A stretch of DNA of 64,000 bases, from assembly GCF_000265365.1 (NCBI RefSeq), contig NC_018011.1, forward strand, positions 1,984,001 through 2,048,000. The letters run 5' to 3'. Under the pieces are notes generated by a model that did no database searches, had not been told where the DNA came from, and was given only the letters and a program-made list of their open reading frames with translations. Source of the stretch: Alistipes finegoldii DSM 17242 (GTDB lineage: Bacteria; Bacteroidota; Bacteroidia; Bacteroidales; Rikenellaceae). The position numbers and the translations under genes are program-made. This document shows, piece after piece, positions 52,004 through 60,343 of this stretch; position 1 is the stretch's first letter; every line of letters starts with the position of its first letter.

Positions 52004-54621
52004 AAAAAACGACACAGCTATTCGCCGGCCTGCTTATGCTCACGGGCGTGTTGTCGGCGTGCTCCCCGGCCGGCAACGAGGGTTTCATGCGGCGCGTGGA
52101 GACCGATTTCCGGCACAAACAGGAGCTGCTCCCCCGGGGCGATCTGTTCGGGATATTCGACGAACCGATGACGCCGCAGGAACGCGATGCAATGACGTTT
52201 CTCTATGCCTATATGCCCGTGGGGGACATTACCGACTATCTGGGCGATTTTTATCTGGAAAACGTGCGCTGTGCGCTGTCTGTCCGGCAGGAGATGCCTT
52301 GGGGCAGGAGCGTCTCCGACGAGTTGTTCCGGCATTTCGTGCTGCCCGTGCGGGTCAACAACGAGTGTCTCGATGATTCGCGCCGGGTATTTCACGATGA
52401 ACTCAAACCCCGCGTCGAGGGGCTGTCGATGTATGACGCCATCCTCGAAGTGAACCACTGGTGTCACGAGAAGGCCAACTACCAGCCGTCGGATGCGCGA
52501 ACTAGTTCGCCGCTGGCCACCGTGCGCACGGCTTACGGCCGCTGCGGCGAGGAGTCCACGCTGCTCGTTGCGGCCCTGCGGTCGGTGGGCATCCCGGCCC
52601 GGCAGGTCTACACGCCCCGCTGGGCGCACACCGACGACAACCACGCCTGGGTAGAGGCCTGGGCCGACGGACGGTGGCATTTCCTCGGGGCCTGCGAGCC
52701 GGAACCGGTGCTCGACCTGGGGTGGTTCAACGCCCCGGCCAGCCGCGGGATGCTGATGCATACCAAGGTCTTCGGCTATTACGACGGTTCGGAGGAGGTG
52801 ATGAAAACCACGGCCAACTACACCGAGATCAATGTGATCTCGAACTATGCCGCGTGCGCCCCGCTCACCGTGACGGTCACCGACACGGCGGGCAGTCCCG
52901 TGGAGGGTGCGACCGTGGAGTTCAAACTTTACAATTACGCCGAGTTCTACACCGTATCGCGCAAAACGACCGACGTCCGGGGGCGGGCGTCGCTGTCGGC
53001 GGGTCTGGGCGATATGCTTGTCACGGCTGTCTGTGATGGCCGGTTTGGGGTTCGGAAGGTTTCTTTCGGGAGGGAGACGGAGGCGACGGTGGTGCTGGAG
53101 CATGCGATCGGCGACGAATTCTCCTTCCCCGTCGACATCGTTCCTCCGGCCGAGAGCGCGAATTTGCCGGAGGTGACGGCCGCTCAGCGTGCGGAGAACG
53201 ACCGTCGCTTCAACCGCGAAGACTCCATCCGCAACGCCTATATCGCCACGTTCCCGGCGAAACCCGCCGTTGCGGAGTTTGCACGTTCTGTCGGCATGAA
53301 GCCGGACGATGTGGCCGGATTTATCGCCGCTTCGAGAGGCAATCACGCCGAAATTATGGATTTCCTGCGCGGCGCGAGCCGGAAAGGATGCACCGGGCGG
53401 GCGCTGCAACTGCTCGCCACGCTGTCGGAAAAGGATCTGCGCGATACGCCGTCGGCGGTGCTCGCGGATCATCTTTATAATACGGACAAGAATGCCGACG
53501 CCGCGACCGTGCTGGCCCCGCGTGTGGCCGATGAGATGCTCACGCCCTACCGGTCGTTCCTGCAGCGGGAAATTCCGGCCGCCGATGCCGCCGCGTTCCG
53601 CCGTGACCCGCAGCGTCTGGTGGCGTGGTGCCGCGACAGCTTGACCCTGCGTCCGGAACTCTGCACCGTCTCCACGACCATCTCGCCCGAAGGCGTGTGG
53701 CGTAGCCGGACGGCCGACAAACTCTCGCGGGCTATCTTCTTCGTTGCCGCGGCTCGTTCGCTCGGCATCCCGGCGTGGATCGACCGCGTGACGGGCAACC
53801 TCTTCTACCGCCATGCCGGGAAGGATGTGCCCGTCGATTTCGACGCGGCCGGGAACCGGGAACTGGAGACCGGGCGGCTGCAATTGAACTATGCGCCGAT
53901 TCCGCGTCTCGACGATCCGGAGTATTTCCGGCACTTCTCCCTTTCGCGCTTCGACGGGCAGTCGTTCTCCCTGCTGAACTATCCTGATTTCGAGCGGTGG
54001 AGCGAGCTGTTCCGGGCTCCCGCCGATCTGGAAACCGGTTATTATATGCTTGTGACGGGCAGCCGGCTCGCCAGCGGCAGCGTGCTGGGGAACGTGTCGT
54101 TCTTCAACGTCCGTCCGGACAGTACGACCGAAACGAACCTGACGATGCGCGACAATTCGGAGGCGGTTCGCGTGATCGGGAGTTTCGATTCGGAGTCGAA
54201 ATTCACTGACGCCGCGACGGGAGCCGAAACGTCGGTCCTCACGACTGCGGGACGTGGTTATTTCGTGATCGGATTGCTGTGCGTCGGACAGGAGCCTACA
54301 GATCATGCGCTGAAGGACATCGCGGCCAAAGCCGCGGAGCTTGAAGCGTGGGGACGCTCGCTGATCCTGCTCTTCCCCGACGAGGGGGCGTACCGGAAAT
54401 ACACGGCGTCGCCCGCGGCCCCGCTGCCGGCGACCGTCACCTTTGGCATCGACCGCGACGGCTCGGTTCGCAGGCGGATTCTCGAAGCGATGCAGCTGCC
54501 GGGGAACGTTTCGCTTCCGGTCTTTCTGATCGGCGATACGTTCAACCGTGTCGTGTTCGAATCCCACGGCTATACGATTGGCCTCGGCGACCGTCTTTTG
54601 TACACCATACACCAATTATGA
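52000..54621 (+). CDS. Lipoprotein with transglutaminase-like domain
   Basis: From ATG 52000, overlapping the fucosidase stop by 4 bp, 873 residues. Signal MKKTTQLFAGLLMLTGVLSAC is of lipoprotein type. The transglutaminase-like core is at about 150-235: AYGRCGEESTLLVAALRSVGIPAR (catalytic Cys) and WAHTDDNHAWVEAWADGRWHFLGACEPEP (catalytic His and following Asp/Glu). A beta-sandwich with VTDTAGSPVEGATVEFKLYN (about 290-310) follows, then helical and beta domains, with a second partial transglutaminase-like stretch (AARSLGIPAWIDRVTG). Probably a surface-exposed protease or amidase-like enzyme; the role beside a fucosidase suggests glycoprotein processing (inference). Confidence 0.88.
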   Translation: MKKTTQLFAGLLMLTGVLSACSPAGNEGFMRRVETDFRHKQELLPRGDLFGIFDEPMTPQERDAMTFLYAYMPVGDITDYLGDFYLENVRCALSVRQEMPWGRSVSDELFRHFVLPVRVNNECLDDSRRVFHDELKPRVEGLSMYDAILEVNHWCHEKANYQPSDARTSSPLATVRTAYGRCGEESTLLVAALRSVGIPARQVYTPRWAHTDDNHAWVEAWADGRWHFLGACEPEPVLDLGWFNAPASRGMLMHTKVFGYYDGSEEVMKTTANYTEINVISNYAACAPLTVTVTDTAGSPVEGATVEFKLYNYAEFYTVSRKTTDVRGRASLSAGLGDMLVTAVCDGRFGVRKVSFGRETEATVVLEHAIGDEFSFPVDIVPPAESANLPEVTAAQRAENDRRFNREDSIRNAYIATFPAKPAVAEFARSVGMKPDDVAGFIAASRGNHAEIMDFLRGASRKGCTGRALQLLATLSEKDLRDTPSAVLADHLYNTDKNADAATVLAPRVADEMLTPYRSFLQREIPAADAAAFRRDPQRLVAWCRDSLTLRPELCTVSTTISPEGVWRSRTADKLSRAIFFVAAARSLGIPAWIDRVTGNLFYRHAGKDVPVDFDAAGNRELETGRLQLNYAPIPRLDDPEYFRHFSLSRFDGQSFSLLNYPDFERWSELFRAPADLETGYYMLVTGSRLASGSVLGNVSFFNVRPDSTTETNLTMRDNSEAVRVIGSFDSESKFTDAATGAETSVLTTAGRGYFVIGLLCVGQEPTDHALKDIAAKAAELEAWGRSLILLFPDEGAYRKYTASPAAPLPATVTFGIDRDGSVRRRILEAMQLPGNVSLPVFLIGDTFNRVVFESHGYTIGLGDRLLYTIHQL

Positions 54622-54630
54622 CCGGAATTT

Positions 54631-55362
54631 ATGACGACTGAACTTTGCGCCTATACCTGCGATGCGTGCGATATAGCCCGGCGGACAGGCGTCACGCGCA
54701 TCGAGCTTTGTGCCGCGCCCTTCGAAGGGGGTACGACCCCTTCCGCCGGGCTGATCCGCTACGCCCGGAGTCTACCGGGCCTGCGGCTGAGCGTGATGAT
54801 ACGCCCTCGGGGCGGGGATTTTTGCTATACGGATGCCGAAACGGCGCTGATGGCCGAAGAGATTCGCTTCGCCCGTGCCTGCGGAGCCGACGGGGTGGTC
54901 CTCGGCGTGCTGACCCCCGACGGAGAGGTGGACGAGACGCGCACGGCGCAGCTTGTCCGCGAGGCTGAGGGGATGGAGGTGACGTTCCACCGCGCGTTCG
55001 ACATGACGCGCGATCCCCGGCAGGCGCTCGAAGCGGTCATCCGCACCGGATGCCGCCGGGTGCTCACCTCCGGAGGCCGCAATACGGCGCAGGAGGGTGT
55101 CGGGACGCTGCGAGCCTTGGCGGCGCAGGCGGCCGGCCGCATCGAAATCATGGCCGGAAGCGGCGTCAATCCGTCGAACGCCCGCCTGCTGGCCGCCACA
55201 GGGGTCGATGCCCTGCACTTCAGCGCCCGCCGGGAACGCGAAAGCGGTATGCGCTTCCGTAATCCGCAGGTCTCGATGGGCGGGTGCGCCGGCGTTCCCG
55301 AATACACCCTGACCGATGCCGACGAAGCATTCGTCCGGCAACTGTTGGCCAAGCTGGAATAA
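54631..55362 (+). CDS. cutC: CutC family protein
   Basis: 243 residues, TIM-barrel CutC: GVTRIELCAAPFEGGTTPSAG (about 20-40), LRLSVMIRPRGGDFCYTDAE (about 51-70), DGVVLGVLTPDGEVD, VTFHRAFDMTRDP, RVLTSGGRNTAQEG and IMAGSGVNPSN. Named for copper homeostasis in E. coli, though the biochemical role is unsettled. It starts 9 bp after the transglutaminase-like gene. Confidence 0.94.
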   Translation: MTTELCAYTCDACDIARRTGVTRIELCAAPFEGGTTPSAGLIRYARSLPGLRLSVMIRPRGGDFCYTDAETALMAEEIRFARACGADGVVLGVLTPDGEVDETRTAQLVREAEGMEVTFHRAFDMTRDPRQALEAVIRTGCRRVLTSGGRNTAQEGVGTLRALAAQAAGRIEIMAGSGVNPSNARLLAATGVDALHFSARRERESGMRFRNPQVSMGGCAGVPEYTLTDADEAFVRQLLAKLE

Positions 55363-55717
55363 CAACGATTGATTTCAGCTCGGAGGGTGTGGTGCTCGGA
55401 TGTGGCAGCCAGACGGTTGTCACTGTGTATATTTCACCCCGACTATCGGGATAAGGTAATGTGAGGTTTGCAGGACGCGGGCGTGGTATATCCACTCATC
55501 TGGAAAGAGATCATATTTATATATAGTATATTTTATTCCATCCTTGTTTTTGGTTTGGCGGAGCAGTTTCGAAGCGGTTGCCCTGCCCGATTTCGCCGTC
55601 GGTCTGAAGTGCGAATCTGTTCTTAAAATGCGCATTTTGCAAGACTTTTTTATGCATTTAGAGCGTAATTGCTGATGATTTTTTTGCGAAAAATTAATTA
55701 GGATAAAATCTTTTTAT

Positions 55718-55725
55718 TATTTTTG
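55718..55725 (+). promoter_or_regulatory. Possible -7 box (TATTTTTG) of the lipoprotein/SusCD operon
   Basis: Matches TAnnTTTG; no -33 element with regular spacing. A G9 tract lies 36 bp downstream, in the predicted leader. Confidence 0.4.
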
Positions 55726-55761
55726 CGACAAAGAGAATCCTCTTTCCTCGTCAAATTGCGA

Positions 55762-55770
55762 GGGGGGGGG
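55762..55770 (+). repeat. Poly-G tract (9 G) in the operon leader
   Basis: Nine consecutive G between the possible -7 box and the first gene. Confidence 0.85.
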
Positions 55771-55954
55771 ATTTTTCCTTGGCGCCGTTCTCGTGTCAAG
55801 TCGATAAAATCCCGAAAACTCGATAAGTAATTTTTCTGGAATCCGTTCAGGGTTTCATTTTGTAGATTGTATCGACTGTTTTAAGTATGGCATTTCATTA
55901 TGCTTATCACATCCGAAAGCCAAACCGGGAAGCCGGTTCATTAAATCTCATCCT

Positions 55955-58192
55955 ATGAAAAAGTTGTACCTATCCTTTCTGGCCATGCTTTGCATGGCAG
56001 GAGCGTCCGTACTGAATTCATGTTCGGACGACGATTCCACTTCATCCGGCAACCCCGACATGCCAGAAAGCGGGAATGCCCTGATCTGCAACGGTGTCGT
56101 ACGGGAAATCAAATCCGCCGTCTACTCGGTCGAGACACCCGGAAACGGCGAAAAGGCAGATGCTTCGGAAGCTGCCTCCGTCTATACGATCTATCTCTCG
56201 CCGACGGCAGGGCTTGTGGATGTGGACGGCATGCTGATCGCCGACGATGCCGTCAAAATTACCGTCAAACAACCTTCCGGAGCCGTCGATTTTGCGGTTG
56301 CCGGCAACGGAATCGCCTATGGGGAGATCGACGTAAACTCCTCGAACGTCGGAGAAGCCTCGAAAGCGGATCTCTCGGTCGAGTTCCTCTCGGCCCGCGT
56401 CGCTCGTATTTCCGCCGAAATCGAAACCGGCGGAAAAACGCTGACGGTTGCCTATTACGGACTGTGCAAGAATTCCGACGCTTCGGAGGTGGGAGATGAC
56501 GCAGACAAGGTGTTGCTGGATAAAGTTCCGCTGTCGTGGTACCTCGGCCCGGTCAAGGGCGTGGAGTCGCACAACTATTATATGGCCTTCACGGATGCCG
56601 AGCATACCGTATCCAAAGGGCGGGTGACGCTCAAAGAGGCGGGTTACCTTTTCGTGGCCGACCTCTATGCGGTTCCGGGCGAAGATGCCTACACGCTTCC
56701 CGAGGGTGAATATATGGCCAGCCAGCTCAACGAGGATCACACGTTCACGTCCCAATATACCGGTGTTCAGTATATCGACGCCGAAGGCAATAAGACCCAG
56801 TTGTCGCTGGTTTCGGGAGAGCCGTTGAAAGTCTCCCGCGAGGGTGACGTCTGGAGCGTTTCGCTTCGTTTCGTCGATACGGACGGTTCCGAAAAGAGCA
56901 TCGTCTACGAGGGACAGCTCCAGATCGTCGATCAGCCGGAGGACGGCGGCTTCTACCTGCCGCAGATCGGACGCGACGTGGAAGTGGTCGGATTCAGCGC
57001 CACCGCGACCTATTACGGCAACATGCTCGAAGCAGGTACCGGCATGATGCAGATCAACATTTACGACGAAACCTACGACACGGAGGAGGGGCAGGGCGGT
57101 CTCGCCGCTGCGCTCGTCGTATTCAACGACCTGTTCGGCAATCCGAAGGAAGCCGTGATCAAGCCCCACGAATATCTGGCCAACACCTCGTTCCAATGGG
57201 GGTCGTGGATGCCCGCCGTGGAAATTCCGATGGAGGGGCTGGTATTCCCGCTCGGCACTTATGTCCAGTTGGACGACGGAACCTCTTTCGGACAATTTTC
57301 CTACGGAAAGGAGGGCATCATCAAGATCGAGGCCGCCGGTACGGCCCAAGGCGAAGACGGCAAAATAGAACCGGTATACAAGATCGAGTTCAACCTTACC
57401 TCGAAGGACGGCTTTACCCTCAAGGGCTCGTACACCGGAGTCATTCCGATCACCGACGCATCCGACGACAAGTCCGATGACGACGGCACCTCGACGCTCG
57501 AGCGTGACTACGACATGGATCTGTCGAAGATCAAAAAGGCGCATTACTATACTTCGGATCAGGTCTATATCCAAGGCATCGGCTACAAACCGATCAGTTC
57601 CTACGGATGCGGTCTGCAATTCATCAATATCGGTATCGAATGGGTAGGAGACCATCTCGAAGACTTCGTGGATCGCGAGCCGGGCGGTGACATCGTCCGT
57701 GTGGAACTTACCACCGAGCCGGGCAAGGAGAACGAAATCACTCCGGGAACCTACGAGGTGACCGAACAGCGCTGGACGGCATACATCAAACCCGGCGTCA
57801 TGATGCGCGGCATTATGCTGGACGGCGGTCTGCATGGCAGCCGGTGGATGCACCAGACTTATTCGATGTGGGGAGATGACAACAAGATCTTCGAATACAT
57901 GGACGGACACGCCCTGCTCTACGACGGTCAGGTTACGATCACCAAGGTCGAGGGCGAAGGCAAGGAGAACTGGTACCGGTTCGAGGTCGACGGCATCTGC
58001 GTGCGCAAGCATCATGTGCGCGGAACGTGGGAAGGCCCTGTCGTAAGCCAAACGGGGCGTGCTGCGGCCGAAAAGGATCATCTCGAACCGCCCAGACTGC
58101 TTCGCCGCCTGCCGGCTCCGTCGGTTCCGATGAGCCGTCTGGCCGAAGAACTGCCGGGCATCATGTTCCGCAAGGCCGGAATGACCGAATGA
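55955..58192 (+). CDS. Large surface lipoprotein, first of a tandem pair
   Basis: 745 residues. Signal MKKLYLSFLAMLCMAGASVLNSC followed by SDDDS, the surface-export type. Repeated beta modules: an N-terminal one shared with the next gene (VVREIKSAVYSVE ... YTIYLSPTAGLVDVDGMLIADDAVKI), and later ones with EAGYLFVADLYAVPGEDAYTLPEGEY, VEIPMEGLVFPLGTYVQL and NEITPGTYEVTEQRW, i.e. a recurring L-x-x-G-x-Y strand-turn. The C-terminal 46 residues after TWEGPVVSQ are Arg/Pro-rich and unlike the rest. No known family. The operon order (two lipoproteins, SusC, SusD) suggests a glycan-binding surface component. Confidence 0.82.
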   Translation: MKKLYLSFLAMLCMAGASVLNSCSDDDSTSSGNPDMPESGNALICNGVVREIKSAVYSVETPGNGEKADASEAASVYTIYLSPTAGLVDVDGMLIADDAVKITVKQPSGAVDFAVAGNGIAYGEIDVNSSNVGEASKADLSVEFLSARVARISAEIETGGKTLTVAYYGLCKNSDASEVGDDADKVLLDKVPLSWYLGPVKGVESHNYYMAFTDAEHTVSKGRVTLKEAGYLFVADLYAVPGEDAYTLPEGEYMASQLNEDHTFTSQYTGVQYIDAEGNKTQLSLVSGEPLKVSREGDVWSVSLRFVDTDGSEKSIVYEGQLQIVDQPEDGGFYLPQIGRDVEVVGFSATATYYGNMLEAGTGMMQINIYDETYDTEEGQGGLAAALVVFNDLFGNPKEAVIKPHEYLANTSFQWGSWMPAVEIPMEGLVFPLGTYVQLDDGTSFGQFSYGKEGIIKIEAAGTAQGEDGKIEPVYKIEFNLTSKDGFTLKGSYTGVIPITDASDDKSDDDGTSTLERDYDMDLSKIKKAHYYTSDQVYIQGIGYKPISSYGCGLQFINIGIEWVGDHLEDFVDREPGGDIVRVELTTEPGKENEITPGTYEVTEQRWTAYIKPGVMMRGIMLDGGLHGSRWMHQTYSMWGDDNKIFEYMDGHALLYDGQVTITKVEGEGKENWYRFEVDGICVRKHHVRGTWEGPVVSQTGRAAAEKDHLEPPRLLRRLPAPSVPMSRLAEELPGIMFRKAGMTE

Positions 58193-58208
58193 CAACAGAA
58201 AAACCGGA

Positions 58209-58238
58209 TAGCGCGGGGTTTTCCCGAACCCCGCGCTA
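58209..58238 (+). terminator. Hairpin between the tandem lipoprotein genes
   Basis: TAGCGCGGGGTT (58209-58220) pairs perfectly with AACCCCGCGCTA (58227-58238). No T-run follows, so it may be a processing or attenuating element within the operon rather than a full terminator. Confidence 0.6.
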
Positions 58239-58253
58239 TTAAAAACAATCGTT

Positions 58254-60185
58254 ATGAAAAACTCGACCCATTACAGACTGCGCGCGCTGGCGTGCGCGTT
58301 GCTCGCATCGGCAGCCATGCTGGGTGCATGCGATGACGACGATCCCAACGACGACCCCGACCCCGGGAAGAAGCCTCCTGTAACTCTGACCGATCAAATC
58401 CAGTACGACGGAGGCGATCTCGTCGGCATCAAGTCGGCAATCTATGTCGCTGAAGAAGACGGCAGCCACACCTTTTATCTCTCGCCGACCGAGGGGCTGA
58501 TCAATGCCGAGCAGATGAAACAGGCCGACGATTATCTGCGCGTGATGGTGGAGAGCCCCAAGGGCACCGTGAACACGGCCTCCGATCCGTTCGAAATCGA
58601 ATACAAGGATATTTCGGTGAAAAAGACGACGATGAACGACGTCGCGAGCGTAGAACTCTCCGCCGATCTGGTGACGGAAACCCGGCTCAATCTCTATACC
58701 TACGTCGAATTGAAGAGCGGCAAGACGCTGATCGCCCGTTACCAGAATACCTGTACGGAAGAGCGTGACGTCGAACTGACGAACCAATACGAGATCGACA
58801 ATCGGATCGCCGCCGTCGGAAGCGTCGTCGAGTGGCGCAATGTCCGCGAAGGCAACCGCCGCTTCTGCCTCTACGAGCAAGAGGGCCTGGCCGCTCCCGA
58901 GGAGGGGGCTGCGGGCGTGGAGATTCTGCTTGCCGAGGAGCTGTTCGGAACGGAGGAAATCGACCTTGCGACAGCTGATCCCGCGAAGGTGCAGATTCGC
59001 TGCGGTGAATTCGCAACGGGCGCCGGGACGACCGGAACGCTGACGGCGAAGTACCTGACGGATAAATTCGGCACGATCGAGGGGCTCATCGTCGCGCTTG
59101 ACGCTTCGAAAGACGGGAAGCGCCTGCGTGCCGCCTACGAAGGCACGTTCGCCGGAGGCTATGCGGCCACCAATACGATCAAGGTGACGGAGCCGGCAGC
59201 CGGAGGCGAGGCTGCGGCCGCAGCCGAGGCCCCGATCGCCGCGCTCTTCTCGCAGGAGCCGCAGGTCGGCAGCTACGTATTCGCTTTGGGCGATGCCGAA
59301 ACGGCCGCAGCCCCGGCTGATCTTGCCAAAGGTCATTGGGCTGCGTATGTGCGGGTGCTGGCGGCCAAGTTCGACGGCGTGATCGACGTTGCGGCGCAGA
59401 CCTCCGATTACTGGTTCCGGCTCTACGACCACAAGACCTATCAGACCTACTACGGCGAGGATGCGGGACTGACCGGTACGATCGAGACCCATCCCAATCC
59501 CGCTGGCGGCAAGGAGATTTATCTGCGGGTAAATCTGACGCTGAAAAACGGCATCGGGGTCGAAGCCGAATACTACGGTGTGCCGACGGCTGCGACGGCC
59601 GACGCAATGGATGAAGAAACATTGAAGCCCGTCAAACCGTTCGAGCCCTATATCAAATTCCTGGACAAGGATAACAAGGACATGCTGTATTGGCCCGTTA
59701 CGGCGATGGAGGTGCGGCACGACCCGGCTTATCGGGATAGTTATATCGGCGATCTGCTATCGGGATATTGCTTCTATTTCCGGAATGCTTTCACCGAGAG
59801 TATCGATGCGGATAATACTACTCCGATGTTTTTCCTGCCGGACAGCTACCTCGACCATGAAGGAGAGATCGACCTGCCTGCGGAAGGCACGAATTGCAAA
59901 TGGAACCTCAGGTTCCAGTATATGTATCTGTCCTCATATAACGGGTACGGATATTCCGACAAGGCTAAGTACTGCATGCGGTGTCCCGAGAAGGCGGCAG
60001 TGACCGTCAAGCAGGAGAACAAGAAGTGGATCTTCAAATTCTCGATGGTCGATTGGGGAGTATTCAGTACATGGAACCCTGATCCGACCGGAACCGGAAA
60101 CACCTTGATCATCGAATTCCGGGGCAAGGCTGACAAGTATTCGGGCTCGAAGCCGAACGACCTTGCAGACGATTTCTACGAATAG
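58254..60185 (+). CDS. Large surface lipoprotein, second of a tandem pair
   Basis: 643 residues. Signal MKNSTHYRLRALACALLASAAMLGAC, then DDDDPNDDPDP. Its N-terminal module (GGDLVGIKSAIYVAEEDGSHTFYLSPTEGLINAEQMKQADDYLRVMVESPKGTVN) is clearly related to that of the preceding protein. Further modules include YLTDKFGTIEGLIVALDASKDGKRLRAAYEGTF and GSYVFALGDAETAAAP. No enzymatic motif seen. Together with the first lipoprotein it precedes susC by 158 bp, which contains a C9 tract. Confidence 0.82.
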   Translation: MKNSTHYRLRALACALLASAAMLGACDDDDPNDDPDPGKKPPVTLTDQIQYDGGDLVGIKSAIYVAEEDGSHTFYLSPTEGLINAEQMKQADDYLRVMVESPKGTVNTASDPFEIEYKDISVKKTTMNDVASVELSADLVTETRLNLYTYVELKSGKTLIARYQNTCTEERDVELTNQYEIDNRIAAVGSVVEWRNVREGNRRFCLYEQEGLAAPEEGAAGVEILLAEELFGTEEIDLATADPAKVQIRCGEFATGAGTTGTLTAKYLTDKFGTIEGLIVALDASKDGKRLRAAYEGTFAGGYAATNTIKVTEPAAGGEAAAAAEAPIAALFSQEPQVGSYVFALGDAETAAAPADLAKGHWAAYVRVLAAKFDGVIDVAAQTSDYWFRLYDHKTYQTYYGEDAGLTGTIETHPNPAGGKEIYLRVNLTLKNGIGVEAEYYGVPTAATADAMDEETLKPVKPFEPYIKFLDKDNKDMLYWPVTAMEVRHDPAYRDSYIGDLLSGYCFYFRNAFTESIDADNTTPMFFLPDSYLDHEGEIDLPAEGTNCKWNLRFQYMYLSSYNGYGYSDKAKYCMRCPEKAAVTVKQENKKWIFKFSMVDWGVFSTWNPDPTGTGNTLIIEFRGKADKYSGSKPNDLADDFYE

Positions 60186-60228
60186 GCTGCGATCCGGCCG
60201 GTTCGGTGACCGGACAGGCGGATGACAT

Positions 60229-60237
60229 CCCCCCCCC
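60229..60237 (+). repeat. Poly-C tract (9 C) upstream of susC
   Basis: Nine consecutive C in the 158-bp gap between the second lipoprotein gene and susC. Confidence 0.85.
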
Positions 60238-60343
60238 TCCGGGCTTCCGGAAGGGGAGGAGGAATGTTTCGGCTCCGCGCCGGGACACGAAGACGGCAAA
60301 TTTTCTACAATCATTTTTTTACCAGCGTTAAAATGGCGCATTT

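Larger units (their letters stand above)
55363..55954. other. Long intergenic region before the lipoprotein/SusCD operon (592 bp)
   Basis: Holds a -7-type box TATTTTTG (55718-55725), then a run of nine G (55762-55770), then about 185 bp of leader to the lipoprotein ATG. A minus-strand frame at 55420-55635 (ending VLQTSHYLIPIVGVKYTQ) has no recognised relatives and may be a fragment; I do not call it. Confidence 0.5.

Noticed and set aside
52018..54615. 865-codon minus-strand frame opposite the transglutaminase-like gene
   Set aside because: Antisense shadow in GC-rich DNA, with His/Arg-rich composition and no family resemblance.
55420..55635. 71-codon minus frame in the intergenic region
   Set aside because: Could be a gene fragment, but nothing in it is recognised and no start context supports it.
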